A stretch of DNA of 64,000 nucleotides, from contig NZ_CP024985.1 of NCBI RefSeq assembly GCF_002803845.1, forward strand, positions 5,343,501 to 5,407,500, written 5' to 3'. Within the stretch, counting starts at the first letter, position 1. Each line of letters begins with the position of its first letter. Source of the stretch: Streptomyces lavendulae subsp. lavendulae. Lineage in GTDB: Bacteria > Actinomycetota > Actinomycetes > Streptomycetales > Streptomycetaceae. This document shows positions 1-7,771 of this stretch, one piece after another. A model generated the notes under the pieces. The model saw only the letters and a program-made list of their open reading frames with translations, made no database searches and was not told the DNA's origin. The position numbers and the translations under genes are program-made.

Positions 1-1274
1 TGGTGGGGGACCAGGGTGCGGGCCGTGCCCGACAGCATCGAGCGGATCCGGGTCGACTGGACCTCGGTGAGCAGGTCCAGCACCCGCCCGCCCGCCCAGG
101 CGGCCTCGTCGGGAGCGCCCGCCCGGGCCAGGTCCTCGGCCAGTTCCGCCGTGTAGAGGGCTACGTTCCGGGCGAAGTGGGGGTCCTGGAGGTCGGCCGC
201 CCGCCGGGCGTGCCGGGCCGCGCGGGCGTGCTCCCCGAGCGCCGCCCAGCAGCGGGACTCCAGCGATTCCAGCTCGGCCTCGCCGAAGAAGGACATCCAC
301 TCCGGGTCGGCGCCCGACTCGCCCCGCGCGAACTCCGTGTGCGCCCGGGCCAGCGCCTCCTCGCAGGCCCTGCGGTCCGCGAGCCCCGACCAGCCGCCCG
401 CCTCCCGCAGGGCCAGCAGCGACAGCAGCCGGGGGGAGCCCAGCGAGCGGGCCGCGCGCCGGCCCGCCTGGGCGGCCCGTACCGACTCGCGCGGGCGCCC
501 GCAGTCCCGGGCCAGGAAGGCCATGTTGCTGAAGGCGTGCGCCTCCAGGGCCGCGTCCCCCGACACCCGGGCGGTGGCCAGCGCCTCCGCGTAGTGCGAG
601 CGGGCGTCCTCGAAGCGGCCCGAGTCGTGCGCCAGCCAGCCCACCGAGACGGCCAGCTCCCCGGCCCCGGCCTGCAGCCGGTCCTCGGTGGACTGGCGGG
701 TGGCCCCCGCGTCGAGCAGCGCGTAGGCGGTCCGCAGGGGCTGCGCCGCCCGCCGGTAGAGGGCGTCCGCCCCGTGCCGGTCGTCGAGCAGCCGGATCTG
801 GCGTACGGCGTCCTCGACGGCGGCGGCCTCGGCCTCGCCCGCGCGGGAGGGGATCCGGCGGGTGTCGCCGAGCAGGGTGAGGCTGAGCGTCGCGGCCGCC
901 ACGGTCGCGGAGCCGCCCGCCATGAACGCGCGACGCAGCACGTCGCTCTCCTTGGAACGGTGGATGAGGTGGGCGAAGACGGGAGGCGCGGGCAGGGCGC
1001 GCTGCGCGGAGCGGCCGCGCACCGCCTCGCGCGGGGAGAATCCGAGGTCGGCCAGGGTGCGGCCGGGGAACATGTGGAGGAAGACCCGCTCGTAGGCGTA
1101 GTTGGGGCAGCGGATCTCGCCGGATTCGACCCGGCCGATGTAACGGGCGTCGCAGGAAACCGTTTCGCCGATCTCCCGGGCGGCCCGGCGCACCAGGGCC
1201 GCGAACTCGGCGGGGGAGTGCTGCCCGCGCAGCCGCCGGAAGGAGGAGTTGGGTGAGTGGGGGGACGCCGCCAT
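1..1274 (-). CDS. XRE-like regulator with TPR-like C-terminal region (3' end cut off)
   Basis: This frame runs off the left edge, so the C-terminus is missing; about 424 codons are visible. The ATG at 1274 follows an AGAGAGG ribosome site. Residues ~20-90 look like a helix-turn-helix region of the XRE class (EIGETVSCDARYIGRVESG). Residues ~105-130 contain a hydrophobic Ala/Gly-rich stretch (FMAGGSATVAAATLSLTLLG). The rest is Ala/Arg-rich helical repeat resembling TPRs (HYAEALATARVSGD, AHAFSNMAFLARD). Streptomyces genomes hold many XRE/TPR regulators of this layout, usually acting on differentiation or antibiotic production; which one this is cannot be decided here. It is divergent from the small gene at 1538 across about 260 bp containing an 8-bp inverted repeat. 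Confidence 0.75.
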   Translation of the reverse strand, partial: MAASPHSPNSSFRRLRGQHSPAEFAALVRRAAREIGETVSCDARYIGRVESGEIRCPNYAYERVFLHMFPGRTLADLGFSPREAVRGRSAQRALPAPPVFAHLIHRSKESDVLRRAFMAGGSATVAAATLSLTLLGDTRRIPSRAGEAEAAAVEDAVRQIRLLDDRHGADALYRRAAQPLRTAYALLDAGATRQSTEDRLQAGAGELAVSVGWLAHDSGRFEDARSHYAEALATARVSGDAALEAHAFSNMAFLARDCGRPRESVRAAQAGRRAARSLGSPRLLSLLALREAGGWSGLADRRACEEALARAHTEFARGESGADPEWMSFFGEAELESLESRCWAALGEHARAARHARRAADLQDPHFARNVALYTAELAEDLARAGAPDEAAWAGGRVLDLLTEVQSTRIRSMLSGTARTLVPH

Positions 1275-1351
1275 GGACGTGGCCTCTCTGGACAATCTCA
1301 GGTGATCCCGGTTGACCCCTGTCGATCTCGCCCCGGAGCGCGGCTCCGGCG

Positions 1352-1388
1352 CGCATGAAAGTACCGCCGCCGAGGGCCCGTTCATGCG
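1352..1388. promoter_or_regulatory. Inverted repeat CGCATGAA-N21-TTCATGCG in a divergent promoter region
   Basis: Perfect 8-bp arms at 1352-1359 and 1381-1388 lie in the region between the XRE regulator and the gene at 1538. Arm centres are 29 bp apart, about three helical turns, which would suit a dimer of dimers or a looped site. Autoregulation by the XRE protein is inference. The rest of 1275-1537 shows only a small GC hairpin at 1335-1347 and no gene. Confidence 0.35.
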
Positions 1389-1537
1389 GTGTTTGGCTAC
1401 AAAACGGATATCTCACCCGCGATCCGCCATGAACTGCCATCCTTTGCGGCGTCTTGGTGCCGCACCCGTTGACGTCCCCGTGCGTTGAACCCATGCGGAT
1501 ACGGATCGAGGAGGGGTTCCCCTTGGTGGAGGCCGGC

Positions 1538-1969
1538 ATGGACAGCACTGGAACGAACACCGCGCACGAGCCCGGCGCGACCCCCCTGCTCCCGGTGCCG
1601 GCCGCGGCCCCGGACCTGGTGACCGTGCCCGCCCGGCAGGGCCTGGAAGCGGTGGACATCATCCGCCGCGGCGCCGGCCGCACCGCCTGCGCCCCCGGCG
1701 TCGGCCCGGTGCTCCACGACGGCTCCGGGGACACCCTCGGCTTCCTCGTCCCGCCCGGCACCGCGGACGCCTGGGACCTGCCCGGCAGCGCCTGTACGCA
1801 GACCAACGGGCGCGGCATGCGCTTCGGCGACACCGCCGCGCCGACCTCAGGAGGCACCGGCTGGCTGCTGCCCCCCGACGCCGTGGGCCCGGTCACCGAC
1901 CCCGAGGTGCTGCGCGCCGCGCTCGGCGAGGCCGCCCGGCTGATCGAGGCGGCCGACAACTGCCGCTGA
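1538..1969 (+). CDS. Hypothetical protein, 143 aa, divergent partner of the XRE regulator
   Basis: The start at 1538 is chosen because GTGGAGG at 1526-1532 lies 5 bp upstream; an in-frame TTG at 1523 behind GAGGAGGGG is an alternative. I do not recognise a named family. The protein has no signal peptide or membrane segment. The middle is Gly/Pro-rich and loop-like (GSGDTLGFLVPPGTADAWDL, then CTQTNGRGMRF), and the C-terminus is a predicted amphipathic helix (EVLRAALGEAARLIEAADN). Streptomycete XRE regulators often have a small divergent partner, so a shared regulatory circuit is possible but inferred. Confidence 0.7.
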   Translation: MDSTGTNTAHEPGATPLLPVPAAAPDLVTVPARQGLEAVDIIRRGAGRTACAPGVGPVLHDGSGDTLGFLVPPGTADAWDLPGSACTQTNGRGMRFGDTAAPTSGGTGWLLPPDAVGPVTDPEVLRAALGEAARLIEAADNCR

Positions 1970-2003
1970 CGCGCCCGAAGCCCTGACCAGCCATAATGGG
2001 GGG

Positions 2004-2921
2004 ATGGCGGGCAAGAGCAAGGGCGGCAGGAGCGGCGGCGCCCCCCGGGGCGGTATATCCCGTGGCGGCGGCTCCGGTGGTGCGGGCGGTGGCGGGCCGG
2101 TCGCCGGGCAGGTGGCCGGCGGGCTGGCCGAGCTGGCCCCCGACCGCGAGCGCTCCCGTGCCTGGACCCTGCTGATCGACGGGGCCCCGCAGTCCCACGT
2201 CGACCTCGACGACCCCGGTCACCTGGACTTCGCCTACCAGCGCCGGATCGGCCACCTCATCGACCTGATCGCCCCCGCCCGCCAGCCCCTGAACGTGGTG
2301 CACCTCGGCGGCGGCGCCTTCACCCTGGCCCGCTACACCGCGGCCGCCCGCCCCCGTTCCACGCAGCAGGTGGTGGAGATCGACGGGGCCCTGGTGGCCT
2401 TCGTACGGGAACACCTGCCGCTGGACCCGCAGGCGCGGATCCGCGTACGGGCCGTGGACGCACGGGCGGGACTGGCGAAGGTGGCGGACGGCTGGGCGGA
2501 CCTGATCATCGCGGACGTGTTCGGCGGGGCCCGCACCCCGGCCCACCTGACCAGCGCCGAGTTCCTCGACGAGGTACGGCGGGCCCTGAAGCCCACCGGC
2601 TGGTACGTGGCCAACCTCGCGGACGGCCCGCCGCTGGCCCACCTGCGGGGCCAGGTCGCCACCGCCGCCTCCCGGTTCGGCGAGCTCGCGCTCGCGGCCG
2701 ACCCGGTGGTGTGGCGGGGGAAACGTTTCGGCAATGCGGTGCTCGTGGCCGCCGACCGGGAGCTGCCCGTGGCGGAGTTCACCCGGCGGGTGGCGAGCGA
2801 CCCGCACCCCGGCCGGGTCGAGCACGGCCGGGCCCTGGCGGACTTCACGGGCGGGGCGGCCCCGGTCGCGGACGCCTCGGCCGTGGCCTCGCCGGAGCCC
2901 CCGCCGTCGGTGTTCAGGTAG
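2004..2921 (+). CDS. Spermidine-synthase-like methyltransferase-fold protein
   Basis: 305 aa. After a ~35-residue Gly/Ser/Arg-rich low-complexity leader, residues ~50-260 form a Rossmann-type SAM/aminopropyltransferase fold: HLGGGAFTLARY is the glycine-rich loop, QVVEIDGALVAFVREHL the acidic end of strand 2, and DLIIADVFGG the strand-4 motif, where polyamine synthases have their catalytic Asp. Such proteins are usually annotated spermidine-synthase-like; many probably lack true polyamine synthase activity, so the substrate is uncertain. ATG 2004 lies a few bases after GGGGGG. The gene is convergent with the secreted-protein gene at 3039, and a tandem repeat fills the gap between them. Confidence 0.85.
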   Translation: MAGKSKGGRSGGAPRGGISRGGGSGGAGGGGPVAGQVAGGLAELAPDRERSRAWTLLIDGAPQSHVDLDDPGHLDFAYQRRIGHLIDLIAPARQPLNVVHLGGGAFTLARYTAAARPRSTQQVVEIDGALVAFVREHLPLDPQARIRVRAVDARAGLAKVADGWADLIIADVFGGARTPAHLTSAEFLDEVRRALKPTGWYVANLADGPPLAHLRGQVATAASRFGELALAADPVVWRGKRFGNAVLVAADRELPVAEFTRRVASDPHPGRVEHGRALADFTGGAAPVADASAVASPEPPPSVFR

Positions 2922-3037
2922 TCCGGCGGTCGGGTGGTCCGGCAGCCTGGTGGTCCGGTGGTCGGGTGGTCCGGCAGCCCGGTGGTCCGGTGGTCGGGTG
3001 GTCCGGCAGCCCGGTGATCGGGCGGTCCGGCAGCCCG
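2922..3037. repeat. 32-bp tandem repeat between convergent genes
   Basis: Two perfect 32-bp units lie at 2950-2981 and 2982-3013. A 28-bp 5'-truncated copy precedes them (2922-2949) and a diverged 24-bp copy follows (3014-3037). Each unit is built from TGGTCCGG/TGGTCGGG blocks and ends in GGTCCGGCAGCCCG. The array starts right after the stop of the upstream gene and ends 1 bp before the stop of the opposing gene, filling the whole intergenic space. No spacers or protein-coding logic are seen. It may act as transcript-end or terminator-like sequence. Confidence 0.85.
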
Positions 3038-3038
3038 T

Positions 3039-3593
3039 TCAGGGGTCGACGATCTCCACCGTCGGCGGGTGGTCGTGCCAGGTGCAGAACACCGACACCT
3101 CACGGCCGTCGCGGGTGAAGGTGACCCGGATCCAGAAGTCCTGCTTCCACACCTGCATCCGCCAGCCCGCCTCCGGCGTCGCCGAGACCAGGCCGGCCGC
3201 GGAGGTGCCGAGGTCGAAGACGACCCGCCCGCCGGAGACCGAGTAGCCCTTCACCGTCCCGGAAGCGGAATCCCCCTCATTCGTCTCGCGGTACGGGCGC
3301 TGCCCGGCCGGCGGCGCGGCCTTCGGCTTCGACGGCGAGGCCGACGGGGCGTCGGCCGAGGGGGAGGCCGAGGCGGAAGCGGAGGCGGACGGGGAAGGCG
3401 ACGGGGAGGTCTCGGGCCCGCGCGTGGAGGACGACAGCGGCGTTCCGGTCAGGGGCTGCGTGGTCAACGGCACCGCGAGCGGAGGATCGTAGGCCGTCCC
3501 GGACATGACCGTGTGCACGCCCCACCACGACAGGGTGACGGCGGCCGCGGTCGCCAGCACCCACGCCAGGGCGTGTACAAGTCCTCTTCGCAT
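3039..3593 (-). CDS. Membrane-anchored or secreted protein with Ser/Ala/Pro linker
   Basis: 184 aa from ATG 3593. An N-terminal hydrophobic segment after MRRG (HALAWVLATAAAVTLSWWGV) acts as signal anchor or signal peptide. Residues ~55-100 are a low-complexity Ser/Pro/Ala spacer suited to crossing the cell wall. The C-terminal ~85 residues form a compact domain with aromatic and charged strands (WRMQVWKQDFWIRVTF, then EVSVFCTWHDHPPTVEIVD). I do not recognise the domain. It is divergent from the response regulator at 3672, so it could be a target or sensor partner of that two-component system, which is inference from position only. Confidence 0.75.
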   Translation of the reverse strand: MRRGLVHALAWVLATAAAVTLSWWGVHTVMSGTAYDPPLAVPLTTQPLTGTPLSSSTRGPETSPSPSPSASASASASPSADAPSASPSKPKAAPPAGQRPYRETNEGDSASGTVKGYSVSGGRVVFDLGTSAAGLVSATPEAGWRMQVWKQDFWIRVTFTRDGREVSVFCTWHDHPPTVEIVDP

Positions 3594-3671
3594 CAGGGCA
3601 CATACTGCACCACCCGCCCCAGAGGCGGCCCGGCACCTCCTGGGGTCCCCCGAATGGACTACGGTGCCGCC

Positions 3672-4358
3672 ATGGCAAGTGTGCTCGTGGTCGAGGACGA
3701 CCAGTTCGTACGTTCCGCCCTGATCCGGCACCTGACCGAGGCCTCCCACACCGTGCGGAGCGTCGGCACGGCCCTGGAAGCCCTGCGCGAAGTCGCCCAC
3801 CACCGCTTCGACGTGGTCATCCTCGACCTCGGCCTGCCCGACCTCGACGGCTCCGAGGCGCTGAAGATGCTGCGCGGCATCACCGACGTGCCCGTCATCA
3901 TCGCCACCGCCCGCGACGACGAGGCCGAGATCGTCCGGCTGCTCAACGACGGCGCCGACGACTACCTGACCAAGCCCTTCTCCGTCGAACACCTCTCCGC
4001 CCGGATGGCCGCCGTCCTGCGCCGCTCCCAGGCCGCCGCCGCCGAACCGCCCTCCCGCGTCCTGCGCGTCGGCGGACTCGCCATCGATCCGCTGCGCCGC
4101 CAGGCCGAACTCGACGGCTCCGTACTCGACCTCACCCGGCGGGAGTTCGACCTGCTGGCCTTCCTCGCCGGCCGCCCCGGGGTGGTCGTGTCCCGGCGCG
4201 ACCTGCTCGCCGAGGTGTGGCAGCAGTCGTACGGGGACGACCAGACCATCGACGTCCACCTGTCCTGGCTGCGCCGCAAACTCGGCGAGACCGCCGCCCG
4301 GCCCCGCTACCTGCACACGCTGCGCGGGGTCGGGGTGAAGCTGGAGCCGCCGCTGTGA
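3672..4358 (+). CDS. OmpR/PhoB-type response regulator
   Basis: 228 aa. The receiver domain spans residues 1-120 with acidic pocket E8/D9/D10, phospho-acceptor D52 (ILDLGLPD), T80 and K102 (LTKPF). The winged-helix DNA-binding domain spans residues ~130-225 (LDLTRREFDLLAFLAGRPG, WQQSYGDDQTIDVHLSWLRRKL). All key residues are present. ATG 3672 starts the canonical SVLVVEDD motif. It pairs with the kinase at 4411. Its TGA (4356-4358) overlaps a GTG that begins the 14-bp repeat ladder leading to the kinase start. Targets are unknown; the divergent secreted protein is a candidate. Confidence 0.95.
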   Translation: MASVLVVEDDQFVRSALIRHLTEASHTVRSVGTALEALREVAHHRFDVVILDLGLPDLDGSEALKMLRGITDVPVIIATARDDEAEIVRLLNDGADDYLTKPFSVEHLSARMAAVLRRSQAAAAEPPSRVLRVGGLAIDPLRRQAELDGSVLDLTRREFDLLAFLAGRPGVVVSRRDLLAEVWQQSYGDDQTIDVHLSWLRRKLGETAARPRYLHTLRGVGVKLEPPL

Positions 4359-4412
4359 GCCGGTCCCGATGAGCCGGTCCCGATGAGCCGGTCCAGATGA
4401 GGTGGTCCCGAT
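4357..4412 (+). repeat. Four 14-bp tandem repeats forming overlapping minicistrons
   Basis: Units at 4357, 4371, 4385 and 4399 are GAGCCGGTCCCGAT twice, GAGCCGGTCCAGAT, then GAGGTGGTCCCGAT. Because the period is 14, every unit gives a start-to-stop overlap. Five-codon frames lie at 4355-4372 (GTG start), 4369-4386, 4383-4400 and 4397-4414. Each TGA overlaps the next ATG by 4 nt, and the last overlaps the kinase ATG at 4411. The diverged fourth unit carries GAGGTGG, the best ribosome site for the kinase. The array probably controls translational coupling. Confidence 0.9.
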
Positions 4413-5796
4413 GAGGTGGGCCCTGGTCAAGGTGTGCCTCGCGGTCACCACCATGGTGGTCCTGGCCTTCGCCGTACCCCTGGGACTGGTGGTGCGGGAG
4501 ATGGCCAGCGACCGGGCCTTCTCCAACGCCGAGCGGCAGGCCGCCACCATGGGGCCGACCCTGTCCATCACCACCGACCCCGTCCAGCTGCGCAAGGCCG
4601 TCGAGTCCACGCAGATGGGCGCCGCCCGCCGGATGGCCGTCCACGTCCCCGCCATCGGCGGCGCCCCCGTGGACATCGGCGAGGGCTGGGCGGGCGCCCG
4701 CGCCGTGGCCGAGACCCGCAGCCTGGGCCGGGCGACGACCGCCCGGGTGGCCGGCGGTGGTTCGGCCCTGCTCCAGCCGACCGCCCTGGGCTCCGGAGAC
4801 ATCGCCGTCATCGAGATCCTGGTCCCGGAGAGCGAGGTCAGCAACGGCGTCACCACCGCCTGGCTGGTCCTCGCCGGGGTCGGGCTCGCGCTGGTCGTGG
4901 GCTCCGTCGCGGTCGCCGACCGGCTCGGCGCCCGCCTGGTGCGGCCCGCCGAACGGCTCGCGGACGCCGCCCACCAGCTGGGCGACGGACGGCTCGGGGC
5001 GCGGGTCCCCGAGGACGGCCCCAAGGAACTGCGCTCGGCGGCCGTCGCGTTCAACGCCATGGCCGACCAGGTCGTGGAACTCCTCGCCAACGAACGGGAA
5101 CTGGCCGCCGACCTCTCGCACCGGCTGCGCACCCCCCTGACGGTGCTCCGGCTCAACGCCGCCTCGCTCGGCGACGGTCCGGCCGCCGAACACACCCGCG
5201 CCGCCGTTGAGCAGCTGGAACGGGAGGTCGACACGATCATCCGTACGGCCCGCGAACAGCGTCCCGCGACCACCCAGGCGGCGGGCTCGGCGGGGGCCGG
5301 CTGCGACGCCTCCGAGGTGATCCGCGACCGGATGGCCTTCTGGTCGGCACTGGCCGAGGACGAGGGCCGCGAGGTCCGGCTGGCGGGCGTGGACCGTACC
5401 GTACGCATCCCCGTGGCCCGTCCGGAGCTGGCCGCGGCCCTCGACGCCCTGCTCGGCAACGTCTTCCGGCACACCCCCGAGGGCACCCCCTTCGCGGTGG
5501 ACGTGCACGACGCCGGCGACGCCGTCATCGTCCTCGTCTCCGACGCCGGACCCGGCATCGCCGACCCGGACGCCGCCCTGCGGCGCGGCAACGACGGCCG
5601 CCGCGACGGTTCCACCGGCCTCGGCCTCGACATCGCCCGGCGGGTCGCGGAGTCCACCGGCGGTGACGTCCGGCTGGGGCGCTCCGTACTGGGCGGCACC
5701 GAGGTCCGGATCTGGATCGCCCTCGACGACCGGGCCCGGGGCGGCGGCCGCGGGCCCGGCGTCCGGCGCGGCCGGCGCAAGCGGCGGGGCGGCTGA
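4411..5796 (+). CDS. Sensor histidine kinase paired with the upstream regulator
   Basis: 461 aa. TM1 is near residues 5-28, followed by a ~120-residue extracytoplasmic region and TM2 around 148-172. A HAMP region (LVRPAERLADAAHQLGDG) leads into the dimerisation domain with phospho-acceptor H237 (SHRLRTP). The ATPase domain has an N-box (LLGNVFRHTPEGT), G1 (DAGPGIAD) and G2 (STGLGLDIAR). ATG 4411 is preferred because GAGGTGG (4399-4405) sits 5 bp upstream; an in-frame GTG at 4402 would add three residues. The C-terminus ends in an Arg/Gly-rich tail. The signal is unknown. Confidence 0.93.
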   Translation: MRWALVKVCLAVTTMVVLAFAVPLGLVVREMASDRAFSNAERQAATMGPTLSITTDPVQLRKAVESTQMGAARRMAVHVPAIGGAPVDIGEGWAGARAVAETRSLGRATTARVAGGGSALLQPTALGSGDIAVIEILVPESEVSNGVTTAWLVLAGVGLALVVGSVAVADRLGARLVRPAERLADAAHQLGDGRLGARVPEDGPKELRSAAVAFNAMADQVVELLANERELAADLSHRLRTPLTVLRLNAASLGDGPAAEHTRAAVEQLEREVDTIIRTAREQRPATTQAAGSAGAGCDASEVIRDRMAFWSALAEDEGREVRLAGVDRTVRIPVARPELAAALDALLGNVFRHTPEGTPFAVDVHDAGDAVIVLVSDAGPGIADPDAALRRGNDGRRDGSTGLGLDIARRVAESTGGDVRLGRSVLGGTEVRIWIALDDRARGGGRGPGVRRGRRKRRGG

Positions 5797-5933
5797 CGGG
5801 CGCGGTACGGGTGGAATACCGTACGGGCCGGGTGAGTTGAGGCCGCCGGGCGCGCGGGTGCGTCCCCGGGCGGGTCCCGCCAGCTCGCCCGGCGTACCGA
5901 AGCCCTCGCCTGATCCGCCTGATTGGAAACCGC

Positions 5934-6596
5934 ATGCGCTACGCAATCCTCGGCACCGGTGTCGTCGGCCGGACGGTCGCCGCCCGGCTCGACTCCCTGG
6001 GCCACGAGGTCGTCATCGGCACCCGCGACCCCGGGACCACCCTGGCCCGCGCCGAGTACGCAGCCTGGCAGGAGGCGCACCCGCGGGTCTCCCTCGCGGA
6101 CTTCCCCGAGGCCGCCCGGCAGGGCGACACGCTCGTCAACGCCACCGGCGGGAAGGTGAGCGTGGCCGCCCTGACGGAGGCCGACGCCGCGCACCTGGAC
6201 GGCAAGATCCTGATCGACATCGCGAACCCGCTGGACTTCTCCAAGGGCTTCCCGCCGAGCCTGGACCCCGTCGACACCGACAGCCTGGGCGAGCTGATCC
6301 AGCGGACGTTCCCGCAGCTGCGGGTGGTCAAGACCCTGAACACCATGAACTGCGAGATCATGGTCGACCCGGCCCGGGTGAAGGGGGAGCACACCGTCTT
6401 CCTCTCCGGTGAGGACGCCGACGCGAAGAAGGCCGTGCACGGCCTCCTCTCCTCCTTCGGGTGGCCGGACCGTTCGATCCTCGACCTCGGCGGCATCGAG
6501 ACGGCCCGCGGCACCGAGATGCTCCTGCCGATCTGGCTCCGGCTGATGGGGGCCCTGGGGCACTCGGAGTTCAACTTCCACATCCAGGGAGCCTGA
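5934..6596 (+). CDS. F420:NADPH-oxidoreductase-like Rossmann protein
   Basis: 220 aa. It opens with a dinucleotide-binding motif (MRYAILGTGVVGRTVAARL) followed by an NADP-type second strand with basic residues (GTRDPG). DIANPLDFSKGFPP and RVVKTLNTMNCEIMVDP match the NADPH-dependent F420 reductase and oxidoreductase-coenzyme-F420-dependent family. Actinobacteria use F420, so an F420/NADP redox role is plausible; some members act on other substrates. ATG 5934 starts the strand-1 motif directly. The 137 bp before it hold no gene, and a hairpin terminator follows. Confidence 0.8.
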   Translation: MRYAILGTGVVGRTVAARLDSLGHEVVIGTRDPGTTLARAEYAAWQEAHPRVSLADFPEAARQGDTLVNATGGKVSVAALTEADAAHLDGKILIDIANPLDFSKGFPPSLDPVDTDSLGELIQRTFPQLRVVKTLNTMNCEIMVDPARVKGEHTVFLSGEDADAKKAVHGLLSSFGWPDRSILDLGGIETARGTEMLLPIWLRLMGALGHSEFNFHIQGA

Positions 6597-6633
6597 CCGG
6601 CCGGGCCCCGGCCCGTTCCCTCTGTGGCGCCCC

Positions 6634-6660
6634 CGCCCCCGTCCGGCCCGGACGGGGGCG
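6634..6660 (+). terminator. Terminator after the F420-reductase-like gene
   Basis: Perfect 12-bp GC stem (CGCCCCCGTCCG at 6634-6645, complement at 6649-6660) with a 3-nt loop, 38 bp after the stop codon. There is no T tract, as is common for Streptomyces terminators. Confidence 0.65.
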
Positions 6661-6718
6661 CAGATGTTGCCGGGCCTCCGGGCCGCCCGGAACGTGGGGG
6701 TGACGGAAGGAGCCGCGC

Positions 6719-7015
6719 ATGAGAGTCATGCTCAGGGCCCACATGGACACCGCCGCGACCAACGAGGGGATCCCGACCGGTGCCCTGCCCCATGCGATCA
6801 GGAAGCTGATGGACACGGTCAAGCCGGAGGCGGCGTACTTCGGGCTGCACGAGGGCGTGCGGTCCTGCTGGATGGTCTTCGACCTGCAGGACAGCGCGCA
6901 GCTGCCGTCGCTGACGTGGGACCTGTTCCAGCAGTTCAATGCCGAGATCGAGGTGGCCCCGGTCATGACCGCCGAGGAGCTGGCGACGGCGCTGGGGGCG
7001 CTGCGGTCCTCGTAG
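6719..7015 (+). CDS. Small conserved-looking cytoplasmic protein, 98 aa
   Basis: ATG 6719 is preceded by GGAAGGAG about 7 bp upstream, a strong ribosome site. The protein is compact and has no signal peptide. Its pattern MRVMLRAHMDT, then AAYFGLHEGVRSCWMVFDLQD, then QQFNAEIEVAPVMTAEEL suggests an alternating alpha/beta fold like small dimeric alpha-beta barrel (ferredoxin-like) proteins. The family is not certain. It stands alone between two terminator-like regions, and its function is unknown. Confidence 0.75.
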   Translation: MRVMLRAHMDTAATNEGIPTGALPHAIRKLMDTVKPEAAYFGLHEGVRSCWMVFDLQDSAQLPSLTWDLFQQFNAEIEVAPVMTAEELATALGALRSS

Positions 7016-7026
7016 CGACGACGGTC

Positions 7027-7073
7027 CGGAGCCGGAGCCGGAGCCGGAGCCGGTGCCGGAGCCGGGCCGGAGC
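7027..7073 (+). repeat. GGAGCC hexamer tandem repeat
   Basis: About seven imperfect hexamers (four perfect GGAGCC, then GGTGCC, GGAGCC and a shifted GGAGCC) lie between the stop at 7015 and the end of the MarR gene. The tract is noncoding on both strands as far as I can tell. It is a simple slipped-strand product. Confidence 0.7.
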
Positions 7074-7132
7074 CGTGCCGGGCCCGGTGGGGGCGCACGT
7101 GGCGCCCCTGGGCATCACCTCTCGGGGCGCGG

Positions 7133-7630
7133 TCAGGCGCGGTCCTCGGCGCGCAGCCGCTGCGTCTGGGCCCGTCCGACCTCGGCGGCGCGGTGGAGGT
7201 AGTCGGCGATGACGGTCAGCTCGGCGTCGGAGTAGCCGTCCAGCACGGCCCCGAAGGCGCGGCCCGGGACGTCCCAGGCCGCGCCGATGCGTTCGCGGGC
7301 GGCGGGTGCGAGGACGACGAGGGAGCGCCGCCGGTCCTCCGGATCGGCCCGGCGTTCGACGATCCCCGCCTTCACCAGGCGGTCGACGAGGCGGGTGGCG
7401 GAGCCCGAGGTCAGGCCGGTGAGGCGGGCGATGTCACCGGTGGAGACCGGGCCGGGCTCCATGTCGAGGAGGGCCACGCACTGCATGTCCGTGGGGTGCA
7501 GGCCCACGTGGTCGGCCATGGCCTGGGTGAAGAGGGAGTAGTCGGCGTAGTGCCGCTGGCTCTCGGTGACGATGCGCGCCAGCAGCTCGGCGCGGCTCCA
7601 CTCACCCGAACGGGGGGAATCGGTTGACAT
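7133..7630 (-). CDS. MarR-family transcriptional regulator
   Basis: 165 aa from the ATG at 7630. That start is preferred over the one at 7642 because GGAGAAG lies 4 bp before it. The winged helix is clear: MQCVALLDMEPGPVSTGDIARL, then SGSATRLVDRLVKAGIVERR, and a wing with D-x-R (DPEDRRRSLVVL). It is divergent from the NAD(P)-binding protein at 7772, the classic arrangement in which a MarR protein represses itself and its neighbour and is released by a small phenolic or oxidant ligand. The 21-bp palindrome at 7660 lies between them. Confidence 0.92.
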   Translation of the reverse strand: MSTDSPRSGEWSRAELLARIVTESQRHYADYSLFTQAMADHVGLHPTDMQCVALLDMEPGPVSTGDIARLTGLTSGSATRLVDRLVKAGIVERRADPEDRRRSLVVLAPAARERIGAAWDVPGRAFGAVLDGYSDAELTVIADYLHRAAEVGRAQTQRLRAEDRA

Positions 7631-7659
7631 CGGCTTCTCCATGCCTGAAATTTATCTGT

Positions 7660-7680
7660 GTTGCGCAGTGAATGTGCGAC
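7660..7680. promoter_or_regulatory. Candidate MarR operator
   Basis: GTTGCGCA at 7660-7667 and TGTGCGAC at 7673-7680 form an imperfect inverted repeat (6 of 8 paired) around 5 bp, 30 bp upstream of the MarR start and in the divergent promoter region. Length and symmetry suit a MarR dimer. Assignment is by position only. Confidence 0.45.
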
Positions 7681-7771
7681 GCAGAATCTGCACCACGTAA
7701 CTCTTGCTCACCCTACCCGGGCCCGAAGGCCGCGACACCGACAGCAGCACCGATCCCTCAGGAGTCCCACC

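Noticed and set aside
2922..3037. CRISPR-like array of 32-bp repeats
   Set aside because: Repeats abut with no spacers and the first and last copies are truncated or degenerate.
3039..6581. Very long open frame on the minus strand opposite the two-component genes
   Set aside because: High GC leaves antisense frames open. The peptide is low-complexity Ala/Arg/Gly/Pro, and the opposite strand encodes complete regulator and kinase domains. Only its last 184 codons form a real gene.
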